Shown in pieces: positions 43,006 to 49,787 of a stretch of 53,898 nt of DNA. Each line of letters opens with the position of its first letter. Position 1 is the stretch's first letter. A model generated the notes under the pieces. It saw only the letters and a list, made by a program, of their open reading frames with translations, had not been told where the DNA came from and searched no databases. Source of the DNA: UBA1723 sp045641625 (GTDB lineage: Bacteria; Bacteroidota; Bacteroidia; Bacteroidales; Paludibacteraceae); NCBI GenBank assembly GCA_045641625.1, contig JAZUHH010000069.1, positions 1-53,898 on the forward strand. The letters are read 5' to 3'. A program made the translations under genes and the position numbers.

Positions 43006-43204
43006 TGGCCTTCTCCTTCTCGTCGAGGCACATGCGGGTAACAACCTCAAGGTTGTGGGCAGCAGACAGCATGGATGCCAGGGCATGACGCACCTTGTCA
43101 TTGCTGCCGATCTGGAATGCAGCTTCGATCTCCTGGATGGTGGCGCGGAGCATACGCTCCTGGCCGAGACGAACCTTCTTGAATGCCTTATAGTTATCAG
43201 TCAT
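42998..43204 (-). CDS. Small helical protein
   Basis: 68 aa after AAGGAGTAACC. Two amphipathic helices with a basic N-terminus and acidic C-terminus. Unknown; coupled to the next gene. Confidence 0.65.
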   Translation of the reverse strand: MTDNYKAFKKVRLGQERMLRATIQEIEAAFQIGSNDKVRHALASMLSAAHNLEVVTRMCLDEKEKANE

Positions 43205-43206
43205 GG

Positions 43207-43374
43207 TTACTCCTTAACGAATCCGACGGGGCCACTGCCGCCTTCTTGTAGGTCTTGAATGTAGCTTAGAAGTGACCCATTAGCAGCCACTTCGTAGACT
43301 ACGAGTGCTCCAGTTGCCATGGCAGATAGCGCCAATGCTACTAGCGAAGCAAGGGTGGATGGATTGTAATTCAT
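43207..43374 (-). CDS. 55-aa membrane protein
   Basis: ATG 43374 after GAAAGGAATAAAC. One transmembrane helix (LASLVALALSAMATGALVVY) and a short soluble tail. Its leader contains the long hairpin pair at 43408-43518 whose loop can pair with this site. First of a series of tiny membrane genes. Confidence 0.7.
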   Translation of the reverse strand: MNYNPSTLASLVALALSAMATGALVVYEVAANGSLLSYIQDLQEGGSGPVGFVKE

Positions 43375-43407
43375 GTTTATTCCTTTCACTATGGATACTG
43401 GTGGACT

Positions 43408-43518
43408 CACCAGCAAGATGCTAACTGTCATGAGCGAAAGGAAAGGAAGGTGGTTACAGTTAGCATCAAGCTGGTGCCCCAAGACTGGTTGCCTATGCCA
43501 GTCTCATAGTGGGGCACC
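43408..43518 (-). other. Two competing long hairpins upstream of a membrane gene
   Basis: Hairpin 1: CACCAGC + AA + GATGCTAACTGT pairs with ACAGTTAGCATC + AA + GCTGGTG (19 bp). Hairpin 2: GGTGCCCCA/TGGGGCACC enclosing AGACTGG/CCAGTCT (16 bp). They share GGTG at 43473-43476, so only one can form fully. On the minus strand hairpin 1's loop holds TTCCTTTC twice, complementary to the downstream ribosome binding site GAAAGGAA. Confidence 0.6.
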
Positions 43519-43548
43519 ATATCCAAAGGGAGGTCCGCCTATGGATGG

Positions 43549-43728
43549 CTAAAGTAAGTAGGCTGCGCACATAACACATAGCGCAAATCCTGCAAGGAAC
43601 CATACTGCCGGGTCATCAAAGTACCCATTGGTTCCTGTCTTGTCGTATCTCTTGGAATACCTAACGGATTGGATCATGAGGCAGATGCCAATTGCTGCAC
43701 CAAGTACAGCTAGCATAGCTAGAATCAT
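43549..43728 (-). CDS. 59-aa two-helix membrane protein
   Basis: ATG 43728 after AAGAAGGAGTAACA. MILAMLAVLGAAIGICLMI, a short loop (RYSKRYDKTG), then WFLAGFALCVMCAAYLL: two transmembrane helices. No known family. Confidence 0.7.
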   Translation of the reverse strand: MILAMLAVLGAAIGICLMIQSVRYSKRYDKTGTNGYFDDPAVWFLAGFALCVMCAAYLL

Positions 43729-43730
43729 TG

Positions 43731-43835
43731 TTACTCCTTCTTGGTGTCAAGCTTGTAGCAGCAGGACAGGAAGATGATGCCAAGGCAGATAGTTGTAAGG
43801 ATGGCAATCATAGAACCAAAGTCACCGAAGACCAT
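43731..43835 (-). CDS. 34-aa membrane peptide
   Basis: ATG 43835 after GAAAGGTTACCAA. One transmembrane helix (MIAILTTICLGIIFLSCCY) and a Lys/Asp/Glu tail; the stop is 2 bases from the next ATG, whose ribosome binding site it contains. Confidence 0.65.
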   Translation of the reverse strand: MVFGDFGSMIAILTTICLGIIFLSCCYKLDTKKE

Positions 43836-43863
43836 GTTGGTAACCTTTCTACTCAGGGCAAAC

Positions 43864-43891
43864 AAAAGGGGAGCCAGTCACCTGACTCCCC
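43864..43891 (-). terminator. Terminator
   Basis: Minus strand GGGGAG(TCAGGTGACTGG)CTCCCC followed by TTTTGTTT. Ends the transcript of the 32-aa gene at 43905. Confidence 0.7.
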
Positions 43892-43904
43892 AGATTACTT
43901 GGAG

Positions 43905-44003
43905 CTAACCTCCATACTCGACGCCATTCTTCTTGGTGTACCAGCCGATGCCGCCAAATGCGATAACTGCCAACACCAGGAAGCAAATGTCCATAATGCT
44001 CAT
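43905..44003 (-). CDS. 32-aa membrane peptide
   Basis: ATG 44003 after GGGAGGAGGACGAC. MDICFLVLAVIAFGGIGWYT is one transmembrane helix; soluble KKNGVEYGG tail. Strong site and its own terminator support expression. Confidence 0.65.
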   Translation of the reverse strand: MSIMDICFLVLAVIAFGGIGWYTKKNGVEYGG

Positions 44004-44035
44004 GTCGTCCTCCTCCCAAGGTATCGAGTTCGGGC

Positions 44036-44066
44036 ACAAGAAAAGGCTGCCATTTCTGACAGCCTT
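44036..44066 (-). terminator. Terminator
   Basis: Minus strand AAGGCTG...CAGCCTT (7 bp, loop of 10) followed by TTCTT. Confidence 0.55.
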
Positions 44067-44087
44067 GTACCAGGGGATTAGCCTGGC

Positions 44088-44153
44088 TTAGATGTGGATC
44101 GCCTCCTCGGTCGTAGGGTTACTGCCTACAAACCGAGTTATCTTCCGGATCAT
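44088..44153 (-). CDS. Possible 21-aa peptide
   Basis: ATG 44153 after GAAAGGAGACAAGTT, a perfect ribosome binding site, overlapping the end of the HNH gene. Basic N-terminus, no motif. Short but well signalled; low confidence. Confidence 0.4.
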   Translation of the reverse strand: MIRKITRFVGSNPTTEEAIHI

Positions 44154-44412
44154 AACTTGTCTCCTTTCGGTGGCAATCCTTACATAACCATTGCACATCA
44201 AGCCAATGCTCTTCTTCATAGCCATGCCAGTGATGTGCCTCTGGGTTACATTCGCAACCGCAGATGTCGCAGGTAGAAGGCTTGGTAATTCTACCATACT
44301 TCTTACCATTGCTGATGGCAGAGCGGGCTTTAATCTTCAAGGCATACTCAGGGTCAGCCTCTCGCCTCTCTTTGTTTCTCTGTTGCTCAACAGACCAGGA
44401 ATCATATGGCAT
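44119..44412 (-). CDS. Small HNH endonuclease
   Basis: 97 aa from ATG 44412 (AGGAGG 8 bases upstream). STCDICGCECNPEAHHWHG and CKDCHRK: compact HNH fold with two zinc pairs. Basic helical N-terminus. The second HNH protein of the genome, sharing no extended similarity with the one at 32006. Confidence 0.75.
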   Translation of the reverse strand: MPYDSWSVEQQRNKERREADPEYALKIKARSAISNGKKYGRITKPSTCDICGCECNPEAHHWHGYEEEHWLDVQWLCKDCHRKETSYDPEDNSVCRQ

Positions 44413-44452
44413 CTTACTCACCTCCTAGTAGTAGTATATCAGAATTGACATA

Positions 44453-44704
44453 CTAGGTTGGGATGGAGATCTGGTACAGCGGCGGACCAAGCCAGCCCAT
44501 GTAGCTGTCCCAGACATTGTGCACACGACCGAACATAATCTCTGCTGGCGTGTTCCATCTTGGTTCAGGATGACCGTGGACCTGATAGTATTCATCTTTG
44601 GTGCAGCCGTGGACCGACAGGTCACGTGCTACATCCTTGATGAAATCCTCCTGGTCCCATAGGTTGTTGTTTGCGATTGTGTCAATCGCTGCCATCATGC
44701 TCAT
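44453..44704 (-). CDS. Unknown small protein
   Basis: 83 aa after AAGGAGTAGCC. Acidic N-terminal helix, Trp/Gly/Pro-rich C-terminus (VWDSYMGWLGPPLYQ). Unknown. Confidence 0.6.
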   Translation of the reverse strand: MSMMAAIDTIANNNLWDQEDFIKDVARDLSVHGCTKDEYYQVHGHPEPRWNTPAEIMFGRVHNVWDSYMGWLGPPLYQISIPT

Positions 44705-44713
44705 GGCTACTCC

Positions 44714-44815
44714 TTAAAGCACAGGATATAGGTTGCCGAGCACATATGCTGCGGCTGCAAGGAACAGGATTGCTCCCGCTTGCATCCAATAGTTGAAGGG
44801 ATTCTGGTTATTCAT
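44714..44815 (-). CDS. 33-aa membrane peptide
   Basis: ATG 44815 after GAGGAGCACAGCT. A transmembrane helix (WMQAGAILFLAAAAYVLG). It ends just before the next gene, giving it the AAGGAG. Confidence 0.65.
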   Translation of the reverse strand: MNNQNPFNYWMQAGAILFLAAAAYVLGNLYPVL

Positions 44816-45002
44816 AGCTGTGCTCCTCTTTCTCGAAGCAATAGTTGCAGAGGTGTCGCACGCCTTTGTCCATATCCCATATAGATTTGTAGCCTACCTT
44901 GGCCAAGGACTCACGGCTCGGAGTCCAAGTGGATTCAAGCTGGGTCTCCCGGCCACAGTGGTCGCACCTCACCTTCCAGATGTTAAGCATTTCTACACTC
45001 AT
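44808..45002 (-). CDS. Zinc-ribbon protein
   Basis: 64 aa. CDHCGRE and LCNYC pairs, typical zinc ribbon with a Trp-rich middle. Overlaps the 33-aa gene by 8 bp. Unknown function. Confidence 0.65.
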   Translation of the reverse strand: MSVEMLNIWKVRCDHCGRETQLESTWTPSRESLAKVGYKSIWDMDKGVRHLCNYCFEKEEHSYE

Positions 45003-45202
45003 GATGTAACCTCCACAGGTTCCTCGATGCGGGCGGCGTCATAGAGATGGTCGTAAACCTTCTTGAGCTCGGACAATACCGTGTTCGATGTGTTGAAGGC
45101 AGACATCATCTCGCACTTGAGAATGGAACATTGACAATCATGCACGTCATTCATAATGTCGCCCAGCCATTCAAGGATGAGGCGTACCTTCTCGACATCC
45201 AT
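44999..45202 (-). CDS. Small helical protein with CxC pair
   Basis: 67 aa after CTAGGAGGTAAC. Helical; DCQCSILKC could bind metal or form disulphides. Overlaps the next gene by 4 bp. Unknown. Confidence 0.65.
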   Translation of the reverse strand: MDVEKVRLILEWLGDIMNDVHDCQCSILKCEMMSAFNTSNTVLSELKKVYDHLYDAARIEEPVEVTS

Positions 45203-45210
45203 GTTACCTC

Positions 45211-45345
45211 CTAGAAAAAGCGTTCGTAATACTCATCGTGCTCACGCTGGCGTCTCTGCTCCTCGGTCTCGGGAGGAGTGAGAGCCCAGGCCATGACGCC
45301 GATGAATACCACTGCCAATATGATTGTCGTACCAATGACTTCCAT
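45211..45345 (-). CDS. 44-aa membrane protein
   Basis: ATG 45345 after GAAAGGAGGAACTTC. One transmembrane helix (TTIILAVVFIGVMAWAL) then a charged Glu/Arg-rich tail, a type II/III mini-membrane layout. A longer frame covering the same bases is a shadow. Confidence 0.7.
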   Translation of the reverse strand: MEVIGTTIILAVVFIGVMAWALTPPETEEQRRQREHDEYYERFF

Positions 45346-45387
45346 GAAGTTCCTCCTTTCGTTTTTGTAATGGCCGCAAGCGCAGCC

Positions 45388-45445
45388 AAAAGGGGCAGCA
45401 CCAAAGCAGCCAGGTCAGTAAGACCAGCTACGAAGGTGTTGCCCC
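45388..45445 (-). terminator. Terminator with large loop
   Basis: Minus strand GGGGCAACACC pairs with GGTGCTGCCCC (11 bp, one G-U), containing an inner hairpin, followed by TTTT. Downstream of the 29-aa gene at 45453. Confidence 0.65.
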
Positions 45446-45452
45446 AGGTGGA

Positions 45453-45542
45453 TTAATCCGCAACAGCGCACAGACAAAGAGCGCAGGTAAATATGGCAGC
45501 AGCAAGGATAACGCTGGCGCCGATAAGGAAGTTGACTACCAT
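45453..45542 (-). CDS. 29-aa membrane peptide
   Basis: ATG 45542 after GCAGGAGGTTACGAGCC. Essentially one transmembrane helix (FLIGASVILAAAIFTCALCL). Overlaps the upstream 72-aa membrane gene by 7 bp. Confidence 0.65.
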   Translation of the reverse strand: MVVNFLIGASVILAAAIFTCALCLCAVAD

Positions 45543-45754
45543 GGCTCGTAACCTCCTGCTCTCTTGTTCTGGTCCTCATACTGCCAAGCGATTACGATGG
45601 CAATGATTGGGATGATAAGGAGACCAAGGGACCAAAGCGGGAGCCAACCATTGGCTACGCCATAAGGAATACCAACAATCCAGCTGCCCCACATGATGGA
45701 CCAGCAGGCTTCAAAGATAATCCATTTGGTATAGTCTGTAACTACGAACCACAT
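45536..45754 (-). CDS. 72-aa two-helix membrane protein
   Basis: Two hydrophobic stretches rich in Trp and Ile (IIFEACWSIMWGSWIVGIP, WSLGLLIIPIIAIVIAW), then a charged tail. Membrane protein of unknown family; in a run of tiny membrane genes. Confidence 0.7.
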   Translation of the reverse strand: MWFVVTDYTKWIIFEACWSIMWGSWIVGIPYGVANGWLPLWSLGLLIIPIIAIVIAWQYEDQNKRAGGYEPW

Positions 45755-45756
45755 GG

Positions 45757-45906
45757 CTACTCCTTAGGTTTGCGAGCTGGCTTCAGGCTAGACAACTCGA
45801 TGCGGTTACAATCAGGACACAGGAAAGGTTCCTGTTTGCGGGGAGCCATTCGGTCCCCGCAAATGGAACAACGTGGTACGTACACGGTACGATTGAGATT
45901 ACGCAT
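45757..45906 (-). CDS. 49-aa zinc-ribbon protein
   Basis: ATG 45906; weaker upstream site. CSICGDR and CPDCNR pairs form one ribbon with basic flanks. Stop lies 3 bases before the 72-aa gene. Confidence 0.65.
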   Translation of the reverse strand: MRNLNRTVYVPRCSICGDRMAPRKQEPFLCPDCNRIELSSLKPARKPKE

Positions 45907-45908
45907 GG

Positions 45909-46142
45909 TTAAAACCTCGCTTGATACTCATAGTACAGGTCGGACTCTCGCTTGGACGCAGCTTGCGCCCGCTCAGAGCCTACGAAATAGTCAGACATGC
46001 GCTGAGGCTGTTGGTAACCAGCCATGGCGGCTTGCTCTCGCAGAGTATAAGGGCCACGAATGAGTGCCCAAAGCTTACCGATAATGCAGGGAACACCGAA
46101 CAACAGAATGATTCCTGTTACGGTATTGAAGATGGCTTCCAT
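45909..46142 (-). CDS. 77-aa membrane protein
   Basis: One N-terminal transmembrane helix (ITGIILLFGVPCIIGKLW-type, residues about 8-28), then a basic/Gln-rich soluble tail of 45 residues. Start after GAAAGGTGTCATC. Confidence 0.7.
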   Translation of the reverse strand: MEAIFNTVTGIILLFGVPCIIGKLWALIRGPYTLREQAAMAGYQQPQRMSDYFVGSERAQAASKRESDLYYEYQARF

Positions 46143-46196
46143 GATGACACCTTTCTAGGTAGGTATGGCGGACCAGAAGTTGTGTAGAGTTTCAGC

Positions 46197-46234
46197 AAAA
46201 AAGTGAGCAGCCAAGTCCCCACACCTGGCTGCTC
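46197..46234 (-). terminator. Terminator
   Basis: Minus strand GAGCAGCCA pairs with TGGCTGCTC (9 bp), then ACTTTTTT. Confidence 0.85.
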
Positions 46235-46261
46235 TAAGGAAAAGGAGTCTAGTTGATGTCG

Positions 46262-46414
46262 CTACTTGGCGACAATCTTGTTAGTCTTGGGATACAACTT
46301 GGCGACAAGAGAGTTACGCTTCTGAGCTCGCAACGGGTTAGCCGCATTGCGCCTCAGGGTTTGCTTCTTGGGCTTATAGTTGTGATAGACATCAACATGA
46401 ATCAAGTAGTTCAT
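46262..46414 (-). CDS. 50-aa highly basic protein
   Basis: ATG 46414 after CTTAGGAGGTTTATC; the longer frame upstream has no site. 15 or so Lys/Arg, KPKKQTLRRNAANPLRAQKR: likely nucleic-acid binding. The terminator downstream and its own strong site suggest an early regulator or host-takeover peptide. Confidence 0.65.
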   Translation of the reverse strand: MNYLIHVDVYHNYKPKKQTLRRNAANPLRAQKRNSLVAKLYPKTNKIVAK

Positions 46415-46469
46415 GATAAACCTCCTAAGGTGGGAGCCAGGCGGAGGGAACCTGACTCCCGAATAGTGA

Positions 46470-46733
46470 CTACTGCTCGACAACAGGGTCGAAGTGGAAC
46501 TTGCCCTCATCATCCCAACCAGCTGCATACTTCTCACCGAAGCAGATGTCGAAGCCAATGGGATACCAGCCATTGGGCATCAGGACTTCGGCACCATCAT
46601 CAAAGATGGCTACATCGAAGCGCTCGCCAGTGGACTTATTGACGGCCTGACGAGAGGAAACAAGAGTTGCTCCCATGGTGAACTCCTTGCGCTGTGCGCG
46701 GAATACCTTACGAGTGTTGTTGTTAGCGGCCAT
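46470..46733 (-). CDS. Unknown small protein, first gene of the minus block
   Basis: 87 aa from ATG 46733 after GAAAGGAAGGTTTGTC. Basic N-terminus (NNNTRKVFRAQRKEF), then a beta-rich domain (GERFDVAIFDDGAEVLMPNG). Nearest minus gene to the divergent control region, so probably expressed earliest. No family. Confidence 0.6.
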   Translation of the reverse strand: MAANNNTRKVFRAQRKEFTMGATLVSSRQAVNKSTGERFDVAIFDDGAEVLMPNGWYPIGFDICFGEKYAAGWDDEGKFHFDPVVEQ

Positions 46734-46784
46734 GACAAACCTTCCTTTCAAGAAGAGATACAAACGATGTGCCTTATGCACACC

Positions 46785-46808
46785 AAAAAAAGCAGCACCG
46801 AAAGGTGC
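46785..46808 (-). terminator. Terminator at the edge of the control region
   Basis: Minus strand GCACC TTTC GGTGC, followed within four bases by seven T. Would stop or attenuate minus transcripts leaving the control region before the first gene at 46733. Confidence 0.7.
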
Positions 46809-46839
46809 AGAGCAGGCAACGTAAAAGCAACGAAAGAGT

Positions 46840-47298
46840 AACAGGTTAGGTTACAGATTGGTGACATGCTATTGGGCCAAGAAATAGGGCACACTCGCGA
46901 GGCACCTCACAGCGCACAAGGCGGTGCTCCCAAGAGGTCGCACGTTCGGTTCTGCACGCCTAATTGGCCCCCCATGCTACAATCTGGGCACTGGTTTTTG
47001 ACACAGGTTGGCTCCCGTCTGGTCGCCGTCTGGTGACTAGTATAGGGGGGTATATGTATATTAAGGAATATAGGAATAATGGTTGTTGGAAGTTCCCCCG
47101 CGGTTACCCCCTGGTTTTTCTAGTTCTCAACTGGCCCCCTGACCTGGCACAATGCTAGTGACCAGATCTTGGTGCCTACCTGTGACAAACCTTGGGGCCA
47201 ACCTTGGGTGCAGGGTATGGAACAAATAAGTCGCAAAAGGCAGCATTGGCGCCCCGCGCAACCAGGCTGCAATGCGACCGTGCGTAACCTAACCTGTT
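46840..47298. other. Divergent control region / candidate replication origin
   Basis: The gap 46734-47823 has no credible gene. It separates minus and plus blocks. AACAGGTTAGGTTAC (46840-46854) and its perfect reverse complement (47284-47298) bracket it; inside lie CTGGTGACTAG (near 47030) and CTAGTGACCAG (near 47155, one mismatch from inverted), two copies of CTGGTTTTT, and an AT-rich stretch at about 47040-47080. Nested repeats around an AT-rich core suit an origin, but no known initiator or DnaA boxes were recognised. Confidence 0.45.
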
Positions 47299-47379
47299 TC
47301 AAGTGGGGGTTTTTTGGCGCGTGGCATCAAATCTTGCTATCAATTTTTTTGATATAGGTTACAAAACTTCTGATACCAG

Positions 47380-47429
47380 GGTTTCAAAAGTATCAAGATT
47401 GGTAACTTTTGAAACCGGTGTGATATAAT
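47380..47429 (+). promoter_or_regulatory. Extended -10 promoter with upstream inverted repeat
   Basis: TGATATAAT (hexamer 47424-47429) preceded by GGTTTCAAAAG (47380-47390) and its exact inverse (47406-47416), placed over the -35 region: an operator-like arrangement. Drives the candidate RNA starting about 47436. Confidence 0.6.
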
Positions 47430-47435
47430 AGAAGA

Positions 47436-47779
47436 TGCAGAGGCGCATAGCAAAGCGACCGCTGCCGACCGATCGGGACATTGTCCGGGGGCATGAAAGT
47501 AAGTCCTATCCGGAGCCACCCCGGTTCCCTGCTTGCAGGGTGGGCGACGATCCATGGCGGAAACCAAACGGATACCTCAGAAGGTTAACCTTCTAGGAAA
47601 CGGCTGGAACACGTTATGGAAGGCAGAGCCCAGGGAGGGGAGGGCGAAGCCCACCTTATAAAGTTAACCATAGGTAACTTTTAGTAACATCCAGAAAGTT
47701 GCAGTTTTGGAACATTCATGCCTCCAGAAAATTGCAATTTCCCTGTTACAAACATCCGTGTCCACACACGGATTTTTTT
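47436..47779 (+). ncRNA. Candidate structured noncoding RNA, about 345 nt
   Basis: Between the TGATATAAT promoter and a T7 terminator, no ORF has coding signals. Many possible helices: ATGC/GCAT at the start, GGGAC/GTCC, CCCTGC/GCAGGG, CCGTTT/AAACGG type pairs, and the 16-base palindrome AGAAGGTTAACCTTCT near 47578. GC-rich against the flanks. Not matched to RNase P, tmRNA or a riboswitch class I know. Confidence 0.6.
47754..47779 (+). terminator. Terminator of the 345-nt RNA
   Basis: ATCCGTGT, loop CCAC, ACACGGAT, then seven T. Confidence 0.9.
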
Positions 47780-47791
47780 ATCTCCTTTTCG

Positions 47792-47800
47792 TGGTACAAT
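47792..47800 (+). promoter_or_regulatory. Extended -10 promoter of the lysis cluster
   Basis: TGGTACAAT followed by ATCTG, 24 bases before ATG 47824; same form as 51879. No -35. Confidence 0.65.
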
Positions 47801-47823
47801 ATCTGTGCCGAGAAAGGAGCATT

Positions 47824-48315
47824 ATGGAAACTAGGAGTTTCGAGATGGACTGGCAGACCGCACGCTGGCACGAGATCCACTGGACGTGGCCCAAAGCCAA
47901 GCTTGAGAACCTCTATTGGAGGGCAGATGTCGCCGGTATGACCCCCTTTGATTTTTATTTCAGCGAGAATTTCAACCCCGTTGCAGCTGCCGAGTACGTA
48001 TCCAAGGCGACCTCCATGACCAAGGAGCAGTATGTGAAGCACGAGGCCGCCGTTGATCGCAACAAGGCACGCAAGCGCGAGCAGTACAAGGCCAAGCACA
48101 ACGACAAGTTGTACCTACTCGAACGCGCCCTGGCTAGAAAGCAACATGATAAAATGATAGGAGAGATCTGTTCCTATGCTTTGACTCATGGTTGGGAACC
48201 TTCTCAGTTAGAAGATCTACTTGAGCCGGGGGAGCAGCTGCCTTGGATGTACCAGTCGCAGCAGATGGACCAGACTGCTATCAGATTGGAGCCGGGCCAA
48301 CCCTCAATGTTCTGA
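47824..48315 (+). CDS. Unknown protein upstream of the lysis genes
   Basis: 163 aa from ATG 47824 after GAAAGGAGCATT. Trp-rich N-terminus (MDWQTARWHEIHWTWP), a basic helical middle (KARKREQYKAKHNDKL) and an acidic/Pro C-terminus. It opens the plus block before the membrane/holin/lysin genes. Not recognised; a regulatory or structural role is equally possible. Confidence 0.65.
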   Translation: METRSFEMDWQTARWHEIHWTWPKAKLENLYWRADVAGMTPFDFYFSENFNPVAAAEYVSKATSMTKEQYVKHEAAVDRNKARKREQYKAKHNDKLYLLERALARKQHDKMIGEICSYALTHGWEPSQLEDLLEPGEQLPWMYQSQQMDQTAIRLEPGQPSMF

Positions 48316-48334
48316 GAGGAGGTGAGACCCGGTA

Positions 48335-48619
48335 ATGGATTGGGCCGCATTGATTGTGGCCGGTCTGGCGGGATTCGTTACTCTTGTCCAATTCTTCATT
48401 AGCAGGAAGGACAAGATCGAAGGAGACAAGTGCGGCTATGCCGCAGCGTTCATTCAGATCAACGAGAGACTAGACAGGCGCGAAGAGGAAAACAAGTTGC
48501 AGATGGAGTGCATAGAAGTGCTCCTGAAGCACAGCGCAGACGGCAACCACACAGGTGAGTGCACCGCTTGCGCTGAAAAGATAAAGAAGTTCCGAGACGA
48601 AAGGACGTGGAACAAATGA
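48335..48619 (+). CDS. Membrane-anchored coiled-coil protein of the lysis cassette
   Basis: 94 aa. N-terminal transmembrane helix (AALIVAGLAGFVTLVQFFI) then a charged coiled coil and CTAC. Resembles holin-associated membrane proteins of Gram-positive phages. Its stop overlaps the holin start (ATGA). GGAGG lies rather far upstream. Confidence 0.65.
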   Translation: MDWAALIVAGLAGFVTLVQFFISRKDKIEGDKCGYAAAFIQINERLDRREEENKLQMECIEVLLKHSADGNHTGECTACAEKIKKFRDERTWNK

Positions 48620-48906
48620 GTGAAACCCTGAAAGCAACTATCAGCGCTGCCATCCTGGTAATCGCAAACGTCGCACTGTACGTATTTGGCGTCCAGCTTG
48701 ACGTTGACACCATGACCGAGGTTGCATTCAGCGCTGCCATCGCCATCGTAACCATGTATGGCGCATGGAAGAACCACAACTTCACCAAGGCTGCCCAGGA
48801 TGGCCAGCAGCTTACCGATCTGCTCAAGGGCGGCGAGAACGCCATCATCGCCCTGGTTGACGAGGACGGCGAGATCATCGAGGGAAAGCACGTGAAGGAG
48901 GACTAG
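48616..48906 (+). CDS. Holin, SPP1-type
   Basis: 96 aa. Two transmembrane helices (ISAAILVIANVALYVFGV; VAFSAAIAIVTMYGAW) followed by KNHNFTKAAQDGQQ, the conserved segment of SPP1-family holins, and an acidic tail. It forms the membrane lesion releasing the endolysin encoded immediately downstream. ATGA overlap with the upstream gene. Confidence 0.85.
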   Translation: MSETLKATISAAILVIANVALYVFGVQLDVDTMTEVAFSAAIAIVTMYGAWKNHNFTKAAQDGQQLTDLLKGGENAIIALVDEDGEIIEGKHVKED

Positions 48907-48907
48907 C

Positions 48908-49780
48908 ATGGAGCAAAGACTGGTAGATGTCTCTGAATGGAACGGCTATGTTGACTGGCAGGCCGTCAAGGACGCCGGATACCACGCGATCATTCGCTGC
49001 GGATATGGTTCCGACTATGCAAACCAGGACGACAAGCAGTGGGAGCGCAACGTTTCCGAGTGCGAGCGACTGGGAATCCCCTATGGCGTCTATCTGTACT
49101 CCTATGCTACCGACGAGGCGCACGCCGTCAGCGAGGCCCAGCACGTTCTGAGGCTTATCGAGGGGCATCGTCTGAGCTATCCTATCTATCTGGACGTCGA
49201 GGAGCCTGGCTACGACGGATATGCCCGCCGTGCATGTGAGGTCTTCGGGGACATCCTGGAGGCAGAAGGATACTGGGTTGGCGTATACTCCATGAAGAAC
49301 TGGTGGGACAACTGCTTGGCTGGCCTTGAGAGGTTCACCAAGTGGGTTGCCTGCTGGGGAACCAGCTCTCCTGGCATGGATTGCGACATGTGGCAGTATT
49401 CCAGCGACGGCTGGGTGCCAGGAGTTGACGGCCGATGCGACGTTAACATCTGTTGGCGCGACTTCCCGGGCATCATCACCGGCGACGGCAATGATCCCGG
49501 CGTTCCCGTGCCTGATGTCCCCTGGTATACCGCCGAGGATCTGGCTTGCCAGGTGCTTGCAGGCATGTGGGGCAACGGAGACGACCGCCGTATGAGCCTT
49601 GGTGAGCGCTATGACGAGGTTCAGGGCCTTGTGAACCGGTGGTTCTCCGGCAATCCTGACACCAATGCGCTTGCAAGGGCAGTAATTGACGGCCTCTTCG
49701 GCAACGGCGAGGAGCGCAAGCAGAAGCTTGGCGGCCTGTATGAAGCTACTCAGCGCCGAGTCAACCAGCTTCTTTCCTAA
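48908..49780 (+). CDS. Endolysin: GH25 muramidase with two CW_7 repeats
   Basis: 290 aa after GAAGGAGGACTAGC. Residues 1-195 are a GH25 lysozyme: DVSEWNG near the start (D7) and the catalytic YLDVEE (D96, E98). A Gly/Pro linker follows. Two CW_7 cell-wall-binding repeats, about 207-247 and 251-290, each with a WGNG or FGNG turn, R, LG.x.Y..VQ..VN pattern. It cleaves peptidoglycan at the end of infection. CW_7 enzymes occur in phages of Gram-positive hosts. Confidence 0.93.
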   Translation: MEQRLVDVSEWNGYVDWQAVKDAGYHAIIRCGYGSDYANQDDKQWERNVSECERLGIPYGVYLYSYATDEAHAVSEAQHVLRLIEGHRLSYPIYLDVEEPGYDGYARRACEVFGDILEAEGYWVGVYSMKNWWDNCLAGLERFTKWVACWGTSSPGMDCDMWQYSSDGWVPGVDGRCDVNICWRDFPGIITGDGNDPGVPVPDVPWYTAEDLACQVLAGMWGNGDDRRMSLGERYDEVQGLVNRWFSGNPDTNALARAVIDGLFGNGEERKQKLGGLYEATQRRVNQLLS

Positions 49781-49787
49781 TTGACAC

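Noticed and set aside
45204..45404. A 66-codon frame covering the 44-aa membrane gene
   Set aside because: The other frame has the ribosome binding site, a clean transmembrane helix and a proper stop, so this one is a shadow.
46428..46460. Hairpin GGGAG...CTCCC between two small genes as a terminator
   Set aside because: No T-tract follows on either strand.
47436..47779. RNase P RNA, because of GAAAGT...GTCC and GGCAGAGCCC-like pieces
   Set aside because: The conserved RNase P blocks are not in the proper order or spacing.
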